NCBI GenBank assembly: GCA_009763385.1
Contig: CM019822.1
Location: 26,964,842 to 27,028,841, forward strand
Direction of reading: 5' to 3'
Source of the DNA: Coix lacryma-jobi var. lacryma-jobi
Lineage: Eukaryota > Streptophyta > Magnoliopsida > Poales > Poaceae
DNA length: 64,000 nt
In this document: positions 22,984 to 34,222 of the stretch, piece after piece
How positions within the stretch are numbered: the first letter of the stretch is position 1
Layout: each line of letters opens with the position of its first letter
The notes under the pieces: generated by a model
Databases searched by the model: none
Told to the model about the DNA's origin: nothing
The model's input: the letters and a program-made list of their open reading frames with translations, nothing else
Position numbers and translations under genes: made by a program

Positions 22984-25900
22984 GAGACGGGCGGGCGCTT
23001 GGCGGTGAGGTCCTCGCTGTAATTAAAATATTTTTTCCCTATTTATTTTTGGTTTTTTTCAAAAACTTTTTCCACAGGCGGTTCTCTATGTCAACCGCCT
23101 GTGGAAATGCCCATTTTCACAGGCGGTTTGCTGTCACACCCCAACTTTAAGGAATAAAGTTGAGACAACATACTCATGTGTGCCCAGGAAACAATCACAC
23201 ACATAAGTAGACAAATTACAAGAGTGGCATCATCACATTGTTTATTACATCACGATAGTATTAAAGCAAGAGTCTTACATCAAACTGAACAACAGATAAC
23301 TGAACTGCTAACAAGATCTACTCCACAGGGAACGCTGACTGGGGGAAACAGCTAGCCTAGAAGTCCTCTGGGAAGTCGCCAACTGCACCTTCATCTGTTA
23401 CCCATCCGGGATTTTGCCTAAAAAGAAGATAAACAACAAGCGTAAGTACTCCACGTACTTAGCAAGCTAACACAGGGTTCATGAGGCTCAAAAGGCTGAC
23501 ACTGTCTGACTGCAGTTAGCTTTTAAGTTGGCAGGTTTTAGCGTTAAGGTAAACGAATATTGTGCTTAACCCTCAACCCATGATCCATTTGTCCATCAAA
23601 GATAAATATAGCATCATAAGGTACCAACAACATAAAGTAACAGTTATACAAGTATTATAGTTCTGCTAGTTTCCCGGGCCGCTCGTGACCGTGAGCACGG
23701 CTGTTATAACAGTTTTACACTCTGCAGAGGTTGTGCATCTTTACCCACAAGCCGTGTTACCCTTGTGCCCGAGGCGGCCAACCTCTTGATCCACTTCCGA
23801 GGTAGATCGGCGGGGCACACTATGAAGCCTTTCGCTGGTTCGTCTAACAGGTTAGGGCCGCGAGGTTTCCTTGGCAATCAGACATAGCAAACCCCCTTTC
23901 CTATGGCACAAGGCCATCGCAGCTATACTCATAGGAACAGGAGCAGCCCTACATCCGTAGAGGCAAGCCCCTCTTGCGCCCCTCCGGGTTACCGCTAACA
24001 AGTTAGAAAAGGTCCAGTGTACTGAGCTAAAACCAGAGCCATATAGCACTCATGGTAGCACTGTCAATCCCAGCTTTTGCTAACAGCAAGTTTTATTAAC
24101 CGTTTAACCACATATCATCATGAGAACAAAATTATCATTGGACTGGATCCGTTATAAGTCAGTTAGCACTAGCATTCTACCCATATGCATATATCCCGCG
24201 GAGACAAGAACATCACAGATAACAAAGCTAAGTGGGTTTTCTAAGGTTGCTCAATTGGACACATGCATAAATGAGTGATTAAAGTAAAGTGTATAGGTAA
24301 ACAAGGAGATCCCATGCTAACTTGCCTTGGTTGTCGAAAGGCTGATCTTCCTGCTGGTCGAAGAAAGAGGGGTCCTGGTCGCACCACACCGACTCACCGT
24401 CTACTCGATCACAACATCACCACGCATTCCAGGTGCAAACATACACGATGCAAACAAGGCTATTATTAGAACAATACACCAAACAGTAATAAACTGAAAT
24501 AAAACTTTGGTAAAACTGAAGTACGCGTTTCTACGATCACAACAAGTTTTGGTTCATCGAAAACGGAGTTACGGCGTGAAAGTTACGATCGAAACGGTAT
24601 ATATAAAGCCCTAAACAAGATTAACTTGGACTCTAAAGCTAAACTGTCCAAAACAGGCTAACAGGGGTATAAACGGATAGAGCACTAAATTACGAAGCTA
24701 ACGCAATTTGAACGGATCAAAACGGAGCTAAAACGTGGATTTTATAAGCAAAACAGTGTAGTGGCATATCTGTAAATAGACTGAAATCCATTTGAAATTT
24801 AAATCGGAATTTAAATTGAATTTTAAATCAATTTCGCATTCAGCTGGACTGCGCCTCAATTCTGAAGAAATACAGGGGCCTGGTAGCAAAATTTTCCAGG
24901 CACAGGGAATAGTGCCTGGTGGAGTGCGGGTTGATTCCCGCTTTCCACGGGGGCTCTTTAGCGAAATCGGCCGGCGAAGGGGTACCGGGCGCTGCGACGC
25001 GTTGGATCTGCGATGGACGGCCCTGATTAGAGCAAAGGGGGGGGGGGAACGCGCACGGCGAGCCGAGGACGCGCTGAGGCCACGACGTCGCGGCACCATG
25101 CGCGACGCCGGGCGCGTGAACGCCATGGCCGAAGCCACGGAGCTCGCGGGCTCGGGCATAGGGTCCACCACAGGCCAAACCAAGGGGTCGGCGAGCTAGA
25201 GGGAGGCAAGGGGGCCTCACCGAGGCGGAGCGGAGTGAAGGAGGAGCTCGGACGACGGCGAACCGCGACGAACGGCGGAGACCGGCGGCCGGCGAGATTC
25301 TGCTCAAGGAAAACAGCGGTTAGGGCGAAACTGAGCACTAAAGAGAGAGGGAGAAGGTTCGGCGGCTTCACCACGACGCGGCGGAGCTTGGAGGGAGTTG
25401 AATTCGGCCGGAAACTCGCCGGACGGCGAGGCGACGGCGGCGGTTGGCGGCAAAGGCGCGGAGGCGCTCGGCACGGTTGCTCGGGTGTTCTGCTGAGCGG
25501 CGCTGCGGGAGAGAAATGAGGGAGAAGGGGGCGGGGTGCGGGTGCGTCCGCTATATCGGCGAAGGAAGTCCCGGAGTCGTGGGAGCGGGCGCCCATGACG
25601 CGCGCGAGACGCGGGCGTGGCGGTTGCGCCCAGGGCGGCGTCGCGCGGAGGGGAAGAAAGGAGGCGCCGACAGGTGGGGACGGCCTGCCAGTGAGAGAGA
25701 GGGAGGGAGATGCGGCGGTGCGGGCGGCTGCACACGGCGCGGGCGGGCTGGCCTGCTGGGCCGCGCGGAGGAGAGAAGAGGAGGAGGGAGGGAGGCCCAG
25801 CGCGCGGGAAAGAAGGGAAGGGGGGCGCGCCGGCGGGCCTGCCAGGCCGCTTGGGCCGAAAAGGGAGAGGAAGAGGGGAGAGGAAATTTTCCCTTTTTCA

Positions 25901-26423
25901 TTTATTTTCAAAGCATTTCAAATCCATTTCAAAAGAAGTTTGAATTCAAACTAAATTTTGACAAATCCCAGTCACTTCAATAAATATGATGCACCAGCAT
26001 GAATGCAAAAACATGTCGCCACCTTTATTTTAATTCACTAAAATTATTTAACCCCTAGGTTAAATGCTTCACAAAAATCATAATTAAATCATTTCCACCT
26101 ATTTGGTTTTGGAGAAAATTTTAGGGTGTTACATTTGCTAAGTCAACCGCCTGTGAAAATCCTTTCCACAGGCGGTTCACGAGCAACCGCCTGTGCTGTG
26201 GTCCTATTTCTACTGGCCCCGAGCGCAGGCGGTTGACAAAAACGCTTGTACAAATGGGTCTACAACCGCCTGTGTTGTACCTTTCTGTACTAGTGGTACG
26301 TGTAAAGATAATATTTTTCATTAAAGGAAGCTTAGCTTAGCTAGTTGGATTTATTATGGTGTAACCTATCCATACAAGTTGATGAAGTCCTTGACTTGGT
26401 GCTATGCTCGTACTTTCTTAGAT
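22984..26423 (+). repeat. 433-bp CACTA-right-end module, copy 2, with solo LTR
   Basis: The same sequence as 19341-19773, joined directly to NSN1 exon 3 at gatccaa|gagacggg. It is split by the solo LTR at 23132-26133. Without the LTR and one 5-bp duplication it is exactly 433 bp. Confidence 0.85.
23132..26133 (-). mobile_element. Solo LTR, chromovirus type, 3002 bp
   Basis: Read on the minus strand it begins tgtaacaccctaaaa and ends ggggtgtgaca, with the 5-bp duplication tttgc on both sides (23127-23131, 26134-26138). No internal region remains, so LTR-LTR recombination removed it. The block with CTCTGCAGAG (23720-23729) and hairpin CCGTG-AG-CACGG (23689-23700) relates it to the LTR at 3898. 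The GC-rich part (about 24850-25870) gives long spurious frames. Confidence 0.9.
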
Positions 26424-27635
26424 AGAAGGTGAATGGTTTTGTGGAGGAAGGTATTAGATAGAAGATGAATGGTTTTGTGGAGGAAGGTATTATATAGAAG
26501 AGAACAACAACTTCTCTCTCTCTACAATCACAGTGGTTTTTGTGGAGGAAAGTATTACATAGAAGAGGAACTGAACTTGATACGAAGTGTTGTTGACAGG
26601 ACACTTGCTACTAAAATGCAAAGAGGTGAAAGGGGATTGGCAGGAACTGATCTAGAGATGGCGAGATGATGCAACGTGGATAAGGTGCTAGCTTTAGATA
26701 AAAGGTAACAACTGACAATAGTAATATTTGCTATGGCTATGGTTGGGGGGGGGGAGAGGGGGTTGAAACACTTTTAGAGAAGAAGGACGTTGAAGATCAA
26801 CGTTTGAAGTGGCCTACATCACTATTGTCCTTTAGGTTGACAACTTTCAAAAAACAAATACGAGAAGGGTTGTGCCAGATACCGAATAGAGAAAGAGATG
26901 GCAAAAATCTCTAGAAGGTGAGCTCAAGATAAACTTTGGTGTGACCAAGGAAGACCATCGCCTCGATGCCTTCCATGCTGAACTAGCTATTAGGGTTGTT
27001 GGTAAGCCTAAAAGAGACAGTGAACATGATGAAGGCAACTGGAGTGGGAGATGAATACCACCTGTCAGAGAGGGGGTAATAACTGAAATGAAGCATTTAA
27101 TGCTTAATGCAATATACATTAATGCTTAATGCATTCGTGCAAGTTGTGCATTACATTTTTTTGCCATGGAAAGTTAACAAGACATGTTTAGACACCAATT
27201 AGAATGTCTTAGCAATATATATATATATATATATTGTATATTTTCTTATTTTTATAAAGCTTAATCAAAATTTTGGAAGCTTCTAGAAATATTTTCATGA
27301 GCTCTACAATTTTATTTTAATTTTTGTATCCTGATATATTTATGAATTTTTTCTCATAATTTTAAAAATCTAAGATATTTTCTGGTTTGAAAACATTATC
27401 AAATATTTATTTATTTCAAAAACCAACTTAAAAACCACATAATAGTAACCAGGACAAAAAAACATGATAACTGGAGTAGTTTTAGAGTTTAGGAGAAAAT
27501 TCAATGCAGCCGACCGGCTAGGGGTCGGCCCGCTTTGCTCCATGGGCCCATTTTAGCAGCGGAGCTCTTTTCAGGCCTAATGACAGTATCCCATCCACCT
27601 TGACGACGCCCTCCTTCTAAAACCCTTGACGCCGC
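26424..27635 (+). other. NSN1 upstream region, copy 2
   Basis: Counterpart of 19774-20379. It contains about 600 bp (roughly 26600-27190) absent from copy 1, an (AT)n run at about 27213-27234, a site II motif (27541-27550) and a telo-box-like aaaaccc (27619-27625). It is separated from its exon 1 by the element inserted at 27636. Confidence 0.65.
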
Positions 27636-29110
27636 TGTTGACACTTCTTAATGCAACCACTAGAACTAGACTACGGAGCCTAATCCCCGGCAGCGACACC
27701 AGAGATGCTTGTTGACACCAGAAATGGCAAACGGATATACCGCAAGCGCACAGTAGTCAATTGTAGCTTTTCACCGGGAGTATTCCAGGTATCGTATTTC
27801 CATAGGGAACGTGAAGTGGATTAACTAGAAGTAGGGTCGTCAAAGGATGATCAAAGGGTATATGATAACTGGGATAGAGAGGTCTTCCTAATATCAATAT
27901 CTGGTACTGGTTTTCTAAGAGTACTGAGGTTTACCACCTCATTCCTTACCGGGGGTGAAGGACGAAATAGTAGTTGATTAAAAGGTTCTCCACCTAACAA
28001 CTACTGAGGTGGCAATGCTGCTACCCAACTATTATTTTCAACTTGCCTACAACACTTGAGAGGAACTCCAAGCACTGGCTATGTCTGTCACTCTACCACC
28101 AGGCGTCTACACAAGTGCGACAAGAAGTCCACACTGGCAAGAAATAGCCTAGACACCACGTCTACACTAATCTTACTACTCTAAAGCTAAGCTTAATAGG
28201 CCTAGAGCACTTCAACAAAGTAACACTTACAAGAAGAATCGCATCCGCTGAGGCGCACCTTGGAGAAGATTCCCGACAGGCCGGGACTCCTCCGTGGAAC
28301 TCCTCACTCCCTTCCCTCTCTTCTAACACTAAAGCTACTAAGTAGGCTTTCTCTCCTTGGATGCATACAAATGAAGAGCTCTAGGGGGGTATTTATAGCT
28401 TGGAGGTGGAGTAGCGGCTACTCCGGTGCCACGTCAGCGATCCGCGTGCTCTCCTTCCTTGGCCATTGGATCAAAACCGTCATAGCAACCGACCTGGATG
28501 GATGGCCTTGATTTCTTCACGTGTGAAACATGTGCAAGCAACCGACTTTGGATGGGATTCACCCTGGGGTCAGCCGAACCCAGCCAATGACAGGTGGGCC
28601 CACCACTTTGCTTCCAGAAGGTGCTGATGTCACCAGGCTGAACAGTGTAGCCAGGGCCCACCAAGGGGGGGGTCGGCCGACCCCCCTATGATAGGGTTGG
28701 CCCACTGTTTTGTCTCCCCTGGTGTCCCACATGTCATGGAGCATGGTGTCATATGTTGGTTGCATTTGCTTTCTTGTGTGGGCCCATGGATCCATGTGCT
28801 TCTCATCTTTCACCGTTGAATGCAAACACATGTTTGATCTGATGGGGGAAAGTAGCTTGGTGAAGCTTCACTTGGATAGTGCCACGTCACCAAGCCCGAG
28901 GAGCTCTCATGGTGGGGTCGACCGACCCCACCTTGGGTGGGTCCAGGTGTCCATTTCCTTCTTATTCTGTTATACCTGCAAATCAAATACTAAGAGTACA
29001 AGTGGAACTTATTAGTGATAAATATGCTCATGATATGCTATACTTCCTTGAAACCGAGGCCCGTTGACGGTATTTTGATAAGGTAAAATATGCTATAACT
29101 TCCGTCAACA
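27636..29110 (-). repeat. 3' LTR of the minus-strand Athila-type element
   Basis: 1475 bp; on the minus strand it starts TGTTGACGG and ends ...gtcaaca. GC-rich palindromes occur at 28667-28686 (centre tcggccga, perfect over 20 bp) and 28911-28932, and a decayed one at about 28563-28580. The TATA box is at 28390-28397 (minus). Compared with the other LTR it lacks 78 bp at about 28222, between short gtaa repeats. Confidence 0.9.
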
Positions 29111-29123
29111 AGATCCCCCACAC
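29111..29123 (-). other. Polypurine tract of the minus-strand element
   Basis: On the minus strand gtgtgggggatct directly precedes the LTR start TGTTGACGG. Confidence 0.8.
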
Positions 29124-29130
29124 TTGAATC

Positions 29131-29150
29131 TTTGCTCGTCCTCGAGTAAA
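29131..29150 (-). other. Stem-loop upstream of the polypurine tract (minus-strand element)
   Basis: In the RNA sense TTTACTCG faces CGAGCAAA around an AGGA loop: an 8-bp stem with one A-C mismatch. It ends 20 nt before the LTR, matching the other two elements. Confidence 0.7.
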
Positions 29151-29688
29151 GGTTAGAGAAATTGAACAAGTGATTATTACATACTTAAAATGATAATGAT
29201 CATAAAGCATCATTCCTAACATAGTTTATACAAATGGGTTGTGTGGTACTGTCTATCATATATCCTTTAGATGTTGAGAAAAGGAACAAATCTCAAAGCA
29301 AAGTCATCTCCCTGAATTCTTGTTCTTGGTACTTAGAGTTTTTAGGACAGTTTGAAAGGAAAACACATAGTTCATGCTTACTCCTCATATAGTACTCTCA
29401 ATACACTCTTATAGGTGTTTGGTTCCTCACCAAGGCATAGCATGTGATTGCCTTATTTTTGTTTTATCCTAATCTATCAGGCTTATGTGGAGCTTGGTAG
29501 GGATAAACAAAGTAGCATACTTGTTTTGCATATATTGTAAAGTCAAAACAAGGATCCAAGGAGAAGAATGTCATAATCCTAGATCAAGATGTGCATGTGT
29601 GTGGAAAGTATGTGAACTAGAATGCTCCTTTAATATAATCTCTCTCTACTTTATTTTATCTTGAGACATGGCTAGCATTTTTCAACAA

Positions 29689-29778
29689 TGGACCTTCATG
29701 TGTCCATATTTTTTTAGTGGACCTTCACGTGTCCACAATTTTTTTTCTTTTTTTTATAGTGGACCTTCATGTGTCCAC
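29689..29778 (-). repeat. Three tandem hairpin motifs
   Basis: GTGGAC-(8 nt)-GTCCAC type inverted repeats at 29689-29706, 29717-29736 and 29759-29778, separated by T-rich spacers. They lie about 580-670 nt before the LTR, close to the relative position of the hairpin pair in the plus-strand Athila-type element. Confidence 0.65.
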
Positions 29779-30893
29779 ATTTTTTTTCTTTTTCTTTTGC
29801 TTAGCCTTAATGTCTCTTTTTACTAACCAGAGTTAGAGAGAGAGATATTGTAGAACTTTAATGTACGGAGCATCTATAGAGTGGAAATGAATGGCATGTG
29901 CAGGCATACTTCCAGTGTAGAAGTTGCATATGTAGATGGTGTGTACGTGATCTTGATCTTGGGATTATGACAAAATTCTCGACTAGGGTCAACAAGGTTT
30001 GACCAAACTCAAGACAAAAACAAGTAGCATGTGTGTAAAGGGTTTTGCTCATGTATGCATATGTATGGTTTTGGTAGGTATTTCTCACTATAGAGGAGTA
30101 AATGATACTATGGTTTTGAGATATTTTCAAAAACAAATCTCTAAGCACCTTAAACAAAAACAGGTTTGAGTCTTAAGCCAAGATTTATCTCACTTTTAAC
30201 AACAACTTAGTCAATACGGTTTCCTAATTTTTACCCATGAGTGTAAACATATGTAAGAACATGGTTTTATGTCATTAACATTCTTAGCATATCATAACTC
30301 AAGTCACTTTGTAGCTTTTTATTTTATTTTATTCAGAATATGGAATGATTGTGAAACTGCTTGAACCGAGAGGAGAAAGGGGAAACGAACCAGACAGCAG
30401 TGTTGAGCTTACTGTGCAGAGGTGAGCTGGTGGGCCCAGGTCACCATGGTGGGGTCGGCCGACCCCACCAAATGGTGGTTTTCGTTGCCATTTGCTTTTT
30501 CCTCCATTCAGTTTTACATCTGCAAAAACACTTTTCAAAAATTCAAGAAAACGGGGGTCGCCCGACCCCTTGCTTACCTTTGTTTTGTGTACTGCAGCGT
30601 GTCAGCCTGTGCTCAGCAGTTCAGTGTGGTTTAGTGATGAAATCTGGGGGTCGTCTGACCCCCCCACACTTGAATTTTTCCATAATTGAACTCTGAACAT
30701 GATGCAAAGGTAAAATGCAGAGTGCACTACTGGTGGCAAACACACTAGTAGAGACGAGTAGCTTTTAGGATTTGGTTCAAGCAATGAAGAGAAGAGACTT
30801 GTAGGTTTTAGGTTGTGTATAGTTTGAACTCTACCATATCTACTTCATTTTCTACGGGATCATGTTCATGAAAAACTTTAAGACGATGGCCAT

Positions 30894-31865
30894 TTACCTT
30901 AAAGATGTTGTCGTCGGTGTCCTGAGCGTGACAGCTCCATGCATTGCGGCATCGATCACGAGGAATGGTCCTTCCCATTTGCTCTTTAGTTTTCCATGGC
31001 CAAAGAGCTTGACCCTTGAGTTGAACATAAGAACCTTGTCTCCCGGATGGAACTCCTTTTGCTTGATCCTCTTGTCATGCCATTTCTTGGTTCTCTCTTT
31101 ATAGATCCTAGCGTTGTGATAGGCCTTCTCTCTCCATTCTTCCAGTTCAGAGATCTGCATTCTCCAATTTCTTCCAGCTGCGGGCAAATCCATATTCCAT
31201 CTCTTTATCTTCCAGTGTGCTCTATGCTCCAATTCCACGGGCAGATGGCATGTCTTGCCGTATACAAGTTGGTATGGGGTCATACCAATTGGAGTCTTGT
31301 ATGCGGTCATGTATGCCCACAGTGCATCTGATAGCATGCTTCTCCATGCTGTCCCCATTTCATTGACAGTCTTTTGCAGAATATTCTTGATTTGCTTGTT
31401 TGATGTTTCTGCTTGTCCGCTTGTTTGTGGGTGATAAGGTGTTCCAATATTGTGCCTTATCCCTCTTTCTGTTAAGTAACGTCGGAACTTTCTGTCAATG
31501 AAGTGGCTTCCTCCATCGCTGATTACTAACCTTGGGGTGCCAAACCGTGGGAATATTATTTCCTTGAACATCTTCATTGCGTGCAACGAATCCACTGACT
31601 TACACGGCATGGCTTCAACCCATTTGGATATGTAGTCTACTGCCACCAGAATATACTCACAACCTTGAGACGGGGGAAAAGGACCCATGTAGTCAATTCC
31701 CCAGGCGTCGAACAACTCTACTTGTAGGTTGTTTGTGAGTGGCATTGCATCACGGGCATTGATGTTCCCATGTTTCTGACACCTTGCACACTTCTTCACG
31801 AAGTCCTTGGTGTCTTCATACATGGTAGGCCAATAGAATCCACTTTGCCAAATCTTGGCATGGGT
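30894..31865 (-). pseudogene. pol: Integrase of the minus-strand Athila-type element
   Basis: In phase with the upstream pol frame but separated from it by TGA at 31866-31868. After the stop the frame resumes as THAKIWQSGFYWPTMYED, then the second half of the zinc region (CARCQKHGN). The catalytic core has DYMGPF (Asp 31692-31694), SDGGSHF (Asp 31515-31517) and QAETSN (Glu 31407-31409), giving the DD-35-E spacing. The C-terminal part contains the GDKVLMFNSRVKLFGHGKLKSKWEGPF module typical of Athila integrases and no chromodomain. The nearest ATG (31823) would start inside the zinc region, so separate translation would not give a full integrase. The stop is most simply CGA to TGA, a CpG transition. 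Confidence 0.88.
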
Positions 31866-34196
31866 TCAGAATGTTCCATAATGGCCTCCATACTCTGCTC
31901 CATGACACTTCTCCATGATCTTGACTGCTTCGCTCATGGGCACACACCTTCTTAGTATGCCGTCTTGGCATACTCTATAGAGATATGGGTCATCCCATAG
32001 ATGCACCGAGCTCTCCTTGATAAGCTTCTTTTTGTCTACTCCAGGTGGTACGTAGCCTGAGACCATGTAGTTGGCGATGTTTGCATACCACGGGTAGGTG
32101 TCTGAAACTTTGAGGAGTGTGTCGTCCCGAAGATAGTCGTTGATGGGCAGGTCTTGTTTATCCTCAGTTTGCATTCTAGACAAGTGGTCCGCTACAGAGT
32201 TCTCTACTCCCTTTTTATCTCTAATTTCTAGATCAAATTCTTGGAGGAGTAGGATCCATCTTATTAGCTGAGGTTTAGCATCTTTCTTAGTAAGTAGGTA
32301 TTTCAGAGCTGCGTGATCGGTGTAGACGATCACCTTGGCTCCTACCAAGTAAGATCTAAACTTGTCAATAGCAAACACCACAGCTAAAAGTTCTTTTTCT
32401 GTTGTTGCATAGTTTAGCTGTGGTCCGGTTAGCGTTTTACTAACATAGAAAATGGCATAGTGTTTCTTATCCTGGGTCTGTCCTAGGACAGCTCCTACAG
32501 CATAGTCACTAGCATCACACATTATCTCAAAAGGTAGCGACCAGTCAGGGGGTTGAATGACTGGTGCAGAGATAAGTGCTTTCTTGAGATGGTAAAAAGA
32601 GTCTAAGCATTTGTCGTCAAAGTCAAAGGGTGCGTCTTTAGCTAGCAGGTTTGTTAAAGGTCTAGCAATTTGAGAAAAATCTTTTATAAACCTTCTATAA
32701 AAACTGGCATGGCCAAGGAAACTGCGAACGCCTTTAACATTCGTGGGAGGTGGGAGCTGTTCTATAACTTCTATTTTAGCTCTATCTACCTCTATTCCAC
32801 GTTCAGATACTCTATGTCCTAGCACTATCCCTTCTCGAACCATGAAGTGGCATTTCTCCCAGTTCAAGATCAAGTGCTTTTCTTGACAGCGTTGTAAGAC
32901 ACGGTCCAAATTCTCTAAGCAGTGATCAAAGGTTGTTCCATAGACTAAAAAGTCATCCATGAAAACTTCCATGATTTCTTCTATCATATCCGAGAAGATG
33001 GACATCATGCACCTCTGAAATGAAGCAGGGGCATTGCACAGGCCAAATGACATGCGCCTGTATGCATATGTCCCATAGGGGCATGTGAACGTGGTCTTAC
33101 TTTGGTCATCGGGATGGATTGGAATTTGATGGTACCCCGAATACCCATCAAGGAAACAAAAGAAGGAATGTTTGGCTAGCCGTTCCAATATCTCATCGAT
33201 GAATGGCAACAGAAAGTGGTCTTTCTTTGTGGCCTTGTTAAGTTTTCGGTAATCTATGCACATTCTCCATCCCGTGAAAGTTCGTTGTGGAATCAATTCG
33301 TTGTTTTGATTTTTAACGACCGTCATTCCTCCTTTCTTAGGAACTACTTGGACGGGGCTGACCCACTCGCTGTTTGGAATAGGGTAGATTATGCCCGCGT
33401 GCAAGAGCTTCAAGACCTCCTTCTTTACTACTTCTCTCATCGCATTGTTGAGCCTCCTTTGTGGCTCTCTAGAAGGTGTAGCATCGGGTTCGATCGGAAT
33501 GCGATGTGTGCAAAGAGCGGGACTAATTCCCTTGAGATCTTGCAACAAATATCCTAAGACGGATCGGTGTTTTTCTAGGACGGTGATGAGTTTAGAAACT
33601 TCTTCCGTTGTAAGTCGATCACTAATGATCACGAGAGTCTCTCTATCACCATTAAGGAAGGCATACTTAAGCCCAGAAGGAAGTGGCTTAAGCTCTATAG
33701 AGGGTTTTGGTGGAGGTTCAGACTCATCCAAGTCTAACGGTTCATCTAAATTAGTGTCTTCTTCTTGGATAAAGTCATGGGCGTCTTCTTCTAGATCTGG
33801 TTGAGAAGTTTCTAGTGAAGATACCGACATCACCTCCTCTATTGGATCAGGCTCTGGTTTTGGTTCGACTATCGAATTAACGGAGCCGGCAAAAGGAACT
33901 GAAAGATCTAGATCCTTCCCAAGGTGACCCTTAAGGCTCCCTTCACGAAATCCCTCAATGAATCTCATGAGTGGGTGCCCAATTAACAAGTCGACCTCGT
34001 CTACGTCAAAGACATAGAAGTTTGCGAGGAAGCTAACCTTGTTAATTGTGATAGAAATATTCTGTGCAATCCCGCAACTCTCGACCAATTTTCCAGAAGG
34101 AAGCTTAAGGAATGTATTGGTCGGGTTTAGCGGTTCCTCACCTAGGAGTGTTAACATCAACGATTTAGACATTAAATTTACTCCTACAGCGGGATC
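31866..34196 (-). pseudogene. pol: Protease, reverse transcriptase and RNase H of the minus-strand element
   Basis: The frame is open upstream of the first ATG (34172) and includes the protease active-site region SLYDPAVGVN (Asp codon 34194-34196), where Athila relatives usually have D-x-G. The flap side is FDVDEVDLLIGHPLM. RT follows an acidic linker and has WRMCIDYRKLNKAT, FCFLDGYSGYHQI and the FMDD catalytic pair (32952-32957). RNase H follows with the PFEIMCDASDYAVGAVLGQ strand and TDHAALKYL. It ends at TGA 31866-31868. All RT and RNase H catalytic residues I can locate are present. It overlaps the end of gag in another frame, and the break probably arose by a small indel near 34235-34245. 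Confidence 0.9.
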
Positions 34197-34222
34197 ATAG
34201 AGGGAATCTACAGCTGTCTTGT

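Larger units (their letters stand above)
29111..30893 (-). other. 3' non-coding internal region of the minus-strand Athila-type element
   Basis: Read on the minus strand from integrase to the LTR. It holds palindromic GC-rich motifs (30447-30470, a perfect 24-bp palindrome centred on tcggccga; imperfect ones at about 30554-30569 and 30645-30663). Next come three hairpin repeats (29689-29778), a 19-nt block identical to the plus-strand element (29582-29600), a stem-loop (29131-29150) and the PPT (29111-29123). No env-like frame is supported. Confidence 0.65.

Noticed and set aside
24840..25983. Long frames of 116-294 codons on both strands in the solo LTR
   Set aside because: GC-rich LTR composition gives open frames on both strands at once; no domain is recognisable.
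29111..30893. An env-like gene after integrase
   Set aside because: Only short frames with no signal peptide or membrane segment; the region is non-coding and resembles 1805-3505.
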